Shown piece after piece: positions 54,958 to 64,000 of a stretch of 64,000 bases of DNA. The stretch is from Macrostomum hystrix. Its lineage: Eukaryota > Platyhelminthes > Macrostomidae. Within the stretch, counting starts at the first letter, position 1, and each line of letters opens with the position of its first letter. The stretch lies in contig CATNEN010000030.1 in assembly GCA_950097015.1 (NCBI GenBank), positions 2,961,001 through 3,025,000 on the forward strand. The letters run 5' to 3'. A program made the translations under genes and the position numbers. Below the pieces are notes generated by a model. That model had not been told where the DNA came from and searched no databases. It saw only the letters and a list, made by a program, of their open reading frames with translations.

Positions 54958-55294
54958 TACTCATTTTTCAGGATGGCTGCGGGCAATGGCTCATCATTTG
55001 ACGACACTAGACCTGCAGCCAGCGAGGAGGCAGTTCTGCCCATTTCGCTGACTCCTGAGCACACACGCACACAGATACTGTACACAGGCTCACACTTTTC
55101 TTTCTCATCGTCAGACAGTGTACACTCTCACTGTGCTTTGGATATCAGTCCTCAAGGGTGTAAATTGCACGACAAGCCCCCAAGCCTTCTCTCCGCGGCT
55201 GCGCCCCAACTTAATGTGGCCTCGCCGCGGAATCGAGCTCAGGGACCTTGCTGCGAGAGGCAAACGCTTTAAGCGCTCTGCTACTAACCACCGA
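54958..55294 (-). mobile_element. tRNA-derived SINE, family B
   Basis: Minus-strand copy with the A-box region AGTAGCAGAGCGC, B box AGCTCGATTCC, the GAAGGCTTGGGGGCTTG body and the Gly-codon-like GATGAGCCATTGCCCGC near its 3' end. The tail is AT-rich. Confidence 0.8.
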
Positions 55295-55619
55295 TGTATT
55301 ATGGAAGTCAACAATTTTTTACACTACATTTGGTCTTGACTTCTAAGCAAGCCCACTTCAGCAACATATCAATGAGTATGGACACTGAGCATTAAGTATG
55401 AAAAGGAAATAGAACTCTGCCTGCATTGAGTTCGGAGTCATGCCGATGAGGGGGGCAATTTCCTGTTTATTGACTTCGCCAAATTTTAAACAACTGCCTC
55501 GATATGCATTTGATTACGCTATACACTCAGCATTAGATCATGTGACTGGATTACTGACGCTTTCAGATGAGCTGTTAAACTTATTTACATAGAACTAACC
55601 AGAATTCACGCCATCCAAT
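55295..55619. other. intergenic, no gene recognised
   Basis: No feature seen. Confidence 0.35.
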
Positions 55620-55965
55620 TCTCACATTATCAAATTGTCCTCTCACACCATGAGATTGTCTTCTCACACCACGAGACTGTCTTCTACACCCTGAGATTGT
55701 CTTCTATACCATGAGATTGTCTTCTGTACCATGAGATTGTCTTATACACCATGAGATTGTCTTCTCACACCATGAGATTGTCTTCTCACACCATGAGATT
55801 GTCTTCTCACACCACGAGATTATCTTCTCACATCACGAGATTATCTTCTCACACCATGAGATTATCTTTTCACACCACGAGATTATCTTCTCACACCACG
55901 AGACTGTCTTCTACACCATGAGATTGTCTTCTCACATCACCAGATTATCTTCTCAAATCATCACC
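55620..55965. repeat. 21-bp minisatellite
   Basis: About 16 units around CACCATGAGATTGTCTTCTC with CACGAGATTATC variants. Confidence 0.9.
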
Positions 55966-56634
55966 TGATCACATTATAAGAATTTGTAAATTTCCTATAG
56001 GCTGGAAAAAAATGAAGGCATGAACAGCATAATTCGTGCATTGTTAGCTGGCTGCAGGCGGATATGTTGTTTTCAAGTAAAACAGCGTACTTAGTCTAAA
56101 TCGAGTGCTACCGTTTGCAGTTTAAATTGGAAATGTTCGAGTGCGGACAACAACAAGTCAAAAACAAACAAATGTTTTCAAATTATTGACAAAGTTTTTA
56201 CTAAAACACGGTTGCATAGTAGTCCCTCACAAGCAGTCAAGTGCATCCTCGTTTATAAGGAAATTAGCTGAAATTTATGGAAAAAAACATGTGACAAACC
56301 ATTCAGACCTAGCACGTGACTTGCCAGAGCCAATCAAATTTCAAGGTCAATTTCTGCAGGCTCAGAGGCGCTGTTTCTTTCCAATCGTGATTGGGTGATG
56401 CTTACAGCCGCACGTGAGGACTTAAAAAATTAACAAGTCGTAAAGTGAAAATATTTAACACAAAATCACACAAAAACAGGAAATTTGAAAATAAAACTAC
56501 GGAAAGTGACGACAAAGGCAACACTGCACACCTAGGCAAAAGTACAAGCCATACAACCGCATTGAAATATGGGAGCAATGCGAACACAATAATGCTGATA
56601 GATAGAATATAGAACTTAGCCTAGCCTAATTGGA
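55966..56634. other. intergenic, possible decayed coding or element DNA
   Basis: An 85-codon frame at 56141-56398 (+) begins with GTG, is AT-rich in codon use and matches no family I know. It may be a relic of a mobile element. Confidence 0.3.
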
Positions 56635-56800
56635 TCCGATGTACAGGCATTGACAGCCGCAGCTATTGCGCGACGCCTGCAATGGCTGTGTACAGCTGTT
56701 CAGTCCATGGACTGAGTGAGCTGCCACACCCGAATTTCTAATCTGAGCTGAAGTTCAAGGGAATAATATACCTAAGGCTGAAATTCGAACTCACGTCCTC
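56635..56800 (-). mobile_element. decayed SINE family A fragment
   Basis: Minus strand contains CAGTCCATGGACTG, AGCTGTACACAGCC, GCGCAATAGCTGCGGCTG and a B-box-like GAGTTCGAATTTC, matching family A in order but strongly diverged. Confidence 0.55.
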
Positions 56801-56912
56801 CCTTATCGATGATCTATCAAATCCTGCCAATAGCACAATTATATGATAAGTGAAACTGCGAACTCAAGAAACAAAGACAATAAAGCAAGACAAAGAGTTC
56901 CTTTGTCTTCAA

Positions 56913-56945
56913 CCTATCAACCTATCAACCTATCAACCTATCAAC
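56913..56945. repeat. 8-bp microsatellite CCTATCAA
   Basis: Four perfect copies of CCTATCAA. Confidence 0.85.
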
Positions 56946-57069
56946 ATGAAAATTCAGAACACAGGCTTAGAATTTTCCGCTATATCCAAGGAAACAACTT
57001 CCAGAATCCCAACTATTTCATTAAATTGTTACTTTTTCCTTTTTTAACCAATATGGATTCGCCATAGAG

Positions 57070-57265
57070 GCTTACACAGAGCAATGCGAGTTGCCCTTGT
57101 CACCAGAGTCTTCGACAGGAATCGTTGAATATCTCGACGATACTGACATCGGACGACTTTGAAATTTAGTTCATCGTTAAGGGCGGATTAGTTTTGTTTC
57201 GAACGGTGGAGTTCTAGGAAAATCGGTCATTCGGTTTGGGAGCTATCGTGAAGTAATAATAATAA

Positions 57266-57303
<38 letters not shown>

Positions 57304-57745
57304 TTAATATCAATAATAATAATAATAATAATAATTGCAGGAGTGTTGCGGGCAATGGCACATCATTTGGTGACACTAGACCCGCAGCCAGCGAGGAGGC
57401 AATTCTGCCCATTCCGCTGACTCCTGAGCACACACGCACACAGATACCGTACGCAGGCACACACACAGGTGTGTACATCTGCCCTGACTTTCTCATCGTC
57501 AGGCAGTGTACATTTAACTGTGCCTTGGAGGTTGGCCCACAAGGGCGTAAATTGCACGAAAAGCCCCCAAGCCTTCTCTCCGCGGCTGCGCCCTAAATAA
57601 ATGTGGCCTCGCCGTGGAATCGAACTTAGGGACCTTGGTGCGAGAGGCCAACGCGATAACCGCTCTGCCACCGACCCCTATCGTGAAGTAGGCTGTGGGG
57701 ATTTGACCCCCGTGGTCTTTCCCCAGGGGAAAATAGCGTTCCAGT
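57070..57745. repeat. dispersed repeat of unknown class, copy 2, split by a SINE
   Basis: 57075-57255 and 57691-57745 together match the repeat at 14801-15040 (GAATATCTCGACGATACTGA, CGGTCATTCGGTTTGGGAGC, then GGTCTTTCCCCAGGGG). The SINE at 57256-57677 interrupts it. The right end reaches to within 12 bp of the opsin stop codon. Confidence 0.78.
57256..57677 (-). mobile_element. full-length tRNA-derived SINE, family B, with 13-bp target-site duplication
   Basis: On the minus strand the element starts GGGGTCGGTGGCAGAGCGG, has a B box AGTTCGATTCC and runs through the family body to a long (ATT)n tail at 57256-57336. It is bounded by perfect copies of CTATCGTGAAGTA at 57243-57255 and 57678-57690. 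This defines the family's true ends (about 340 bp plus tail). Confidence 0.93.
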
Positions 57746-57756
57746 TGAAGGTATTT

Positions 57757-62524
<4,768 letters not shown>

Positions 62525-62784
62525 TGCCTAGAGTTCGTTGGCATCAGTATGACCAGATCTAGAGAATCGGACGGATAAACTTCATTTTCTTCCTGTCTTG
62601 TCCTACTCCCGGGCAAATTGCGGACCTCACGGCCAACCAGGATTGGAGAGATAGATAAACCCGACCCCTAGCCCAGTTGGGACAGTGTACAGTCAAAGAC
62701 TGCGCAAATGCTTTTCAGTCTGTGGACTGGGAAAGCAATGAGGCACTAGGGTGACTTTGTTAGTCTTTGGCGCACAGCAGCGTC
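62525..62784. other. 5' flank of the opsin gene
   Basis: Unique sequence. CAGTCTGTGGACTGGGAAAG at about 62718 resembles the palindrome of SINE family A; too decayed to call. No promoter motif assigned. Confidence 0.35.
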
Positions 62785-64000
62785 AGTCTTGACACTGACA
62801 AAAAGTCTTGACACTGACACAACAGTCTTGACACTGACACAACAGTCTTGACACTGACACAAAAGTCTTGACACTGACAAACAGTCTTGACACTGACAAA
62901 CAGTCTTGACACTGACACAACAGTCTTGACACTGACAAACAGTCTTGACACTGACAAACAGTCTTGACACTGACAAACAGTCTTGACACTGACAAACAGT
63001 CTTGACACTGACAAACAGTCTTGACACTGACAAACAGTCTTGACACTGACAAACAGTCTTGACACTGACAAACAGTCTTGACACTGACAAACAGTCTTGA
63101 CACTGACAAACAGTCTTGACACTGACAAACAGTCTTGACACTGACACAAAAGTCTTGACACTGACAAACAGTCTTGACACTGACAAACAGTCTTGACACT
63201 GACACAAAAGTCTTGACACTGACAAACAGTCTTGACACTGACAAACAGTCTTGACACTGACAAACAGTCTTGACACTGACAAACAGTCTTGACACTGACA
63301 AACAGTCTTGACACTGACAAACAGTCTTGACACTGACAAACAGTCTTGACACTGACACAAAAGTCTTGACACTGACAAACAGTCTTGACACTGACAAACA
63401 GTCTTGACACTGACACAAAAGTCTTGACACTGACAAACAGTCTTGACACTGACAAACAGTCTTGACACTGACAAACAGTCTTGACACTGACAAACAGTCT
63501 TGACACTGACAAACAGTCTTGACACTGACAAACAGTCTTGACACTGACAAACAGTCTTGACACTGACAAACAGTCTTGACACTGACAAACAGTCTTGACA
63601 CTGACACAAAATTGTTGACACTGACAAACAGTCTTGACACTGACAAACAGTCTTGACACTGACAAACAGTCTTGACACTGACAAACAGTCTTGACACTGA
63701 CACAACAGTCTTGACACTGACAAACAGTCTTGACACTGACAAACAGTCTTGATACTGACACAAAAGTCTTGACACTGACAAACAGTCTTGACACTGACAA
63801 ACAGTCTTGACACTGACAAACAGTCTTGACACTGACAAACAGTCTTGACACTGACAAACAGTCTTGACACTGACAAACAGTCTTGACACTGACAAACAGT
63901 CTTGACACTGACAAACAGTCTTGACACTGACAAACAGTCTTGACACTGACAAACAGTCTTGACACTGACACAACAGTCTTGACACTGACAAACAGTCTTG
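62785..64000. repeat. 19/20-bp minisatellite running off the right edge
   Basis: About 63 units of AGTCTTGACACTGACAAAC (19 bp) with 20-bp variants ending ACACAAA or ACACAAC. The array continues past the window end. Frames are open on the minus strand in all three phases (LSVSRLFVSVKTVCQCQD types) and are not genes. Confidence 0.95.

Noticed and set aside
56141-56398. 85-codon plus-strand frame
   Set aside because: Non-ATG start, AT-rich codon use, no recognisable domain; at most a relic.
62746-63991. Three minus-strand frames of about 400 codons encoding SVSRLFVSVKTVCQCQD repeats
   Set aside because: All three phases are open because of the 19/20-bp array; not a gene.
62785-64000. Possible CRISPR array (regular 19-20 bp repeats)
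   Set aside because: Eukaryotic context, no spacers: units are directly adjacent and near identical.

Overview
The window is nuclear DNA of an animal. It has GT-AG spliced genes, the standard code (TGA, TAA and TAG all serve as stops), and metazoan families: CUL2, TRPM, an ALDH3-type aldehyde dehydrogenase, AGGF1, DEG/ENaC and opsin. Exons are GC-rich and rich in CAG/GCC codons. Introns and intergenic DNA are AT-rich or made of tandem repeats. A free-living flatworm (Macrostomum-like) or another spiralian would fit, but this is an inference from gene style and repeat load, not a proof.

Layout, left to right: possible edge of a minus-strand exon (1-168); CUL2 cullin, + (3610-9598, 5 exons); two large satellite blocks (10.25-13.31 kb); a dead mariner element (13.8-14.8 kb); TRPM cation channel, + (16861-30471, 9 exons, 1875 aa); ALDH3-type aldehyde dehydrogenase, + (33925-36676, 4 exons, C-terminal CaaX); AGGF1-like OCRE/FHA/G-patch protein, + (38045-40380, 3 exons); intronless DEG/ENaC channel, - (44381-46111); a cysteine-rich membrane protein lacking its 5' end, + (50286-51083); a two-exon protein of unknown function, - (53450-54378); and a strongly derived opsin, - (57757-62524, 3 exons).

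The most striking structural feature is that most introns and gene flanks hold their own private minisatellite. Units run from 12 to 92 bp, arrays from 60 bp to 3.1 kb, and the degenerate edge units often run close to the splice sites. These arrays create very long open frames (up to about 1200 codons, on both strands) that should not be annotated as genes. Two tRNA-derived SINE families are present, with target-site duplications visible for two copies, plus a mariner (D34D) relic and a MITE-like deletion derivative of the same family.

The genes do not form a pathway. TRPM, DEG/ENaC and the opsin are membrane sensory or ion-transport proteins; CUL2 and AGGF1 are ubiquitin-ligase and RNA/nuclear factors. 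The most interesting protein is the opsin: it keeps the retinal-binding lysine and the TM6 CWTPY motif but has lost the E/DRY acidic and aromatic residues and the whole NPxxY motif.
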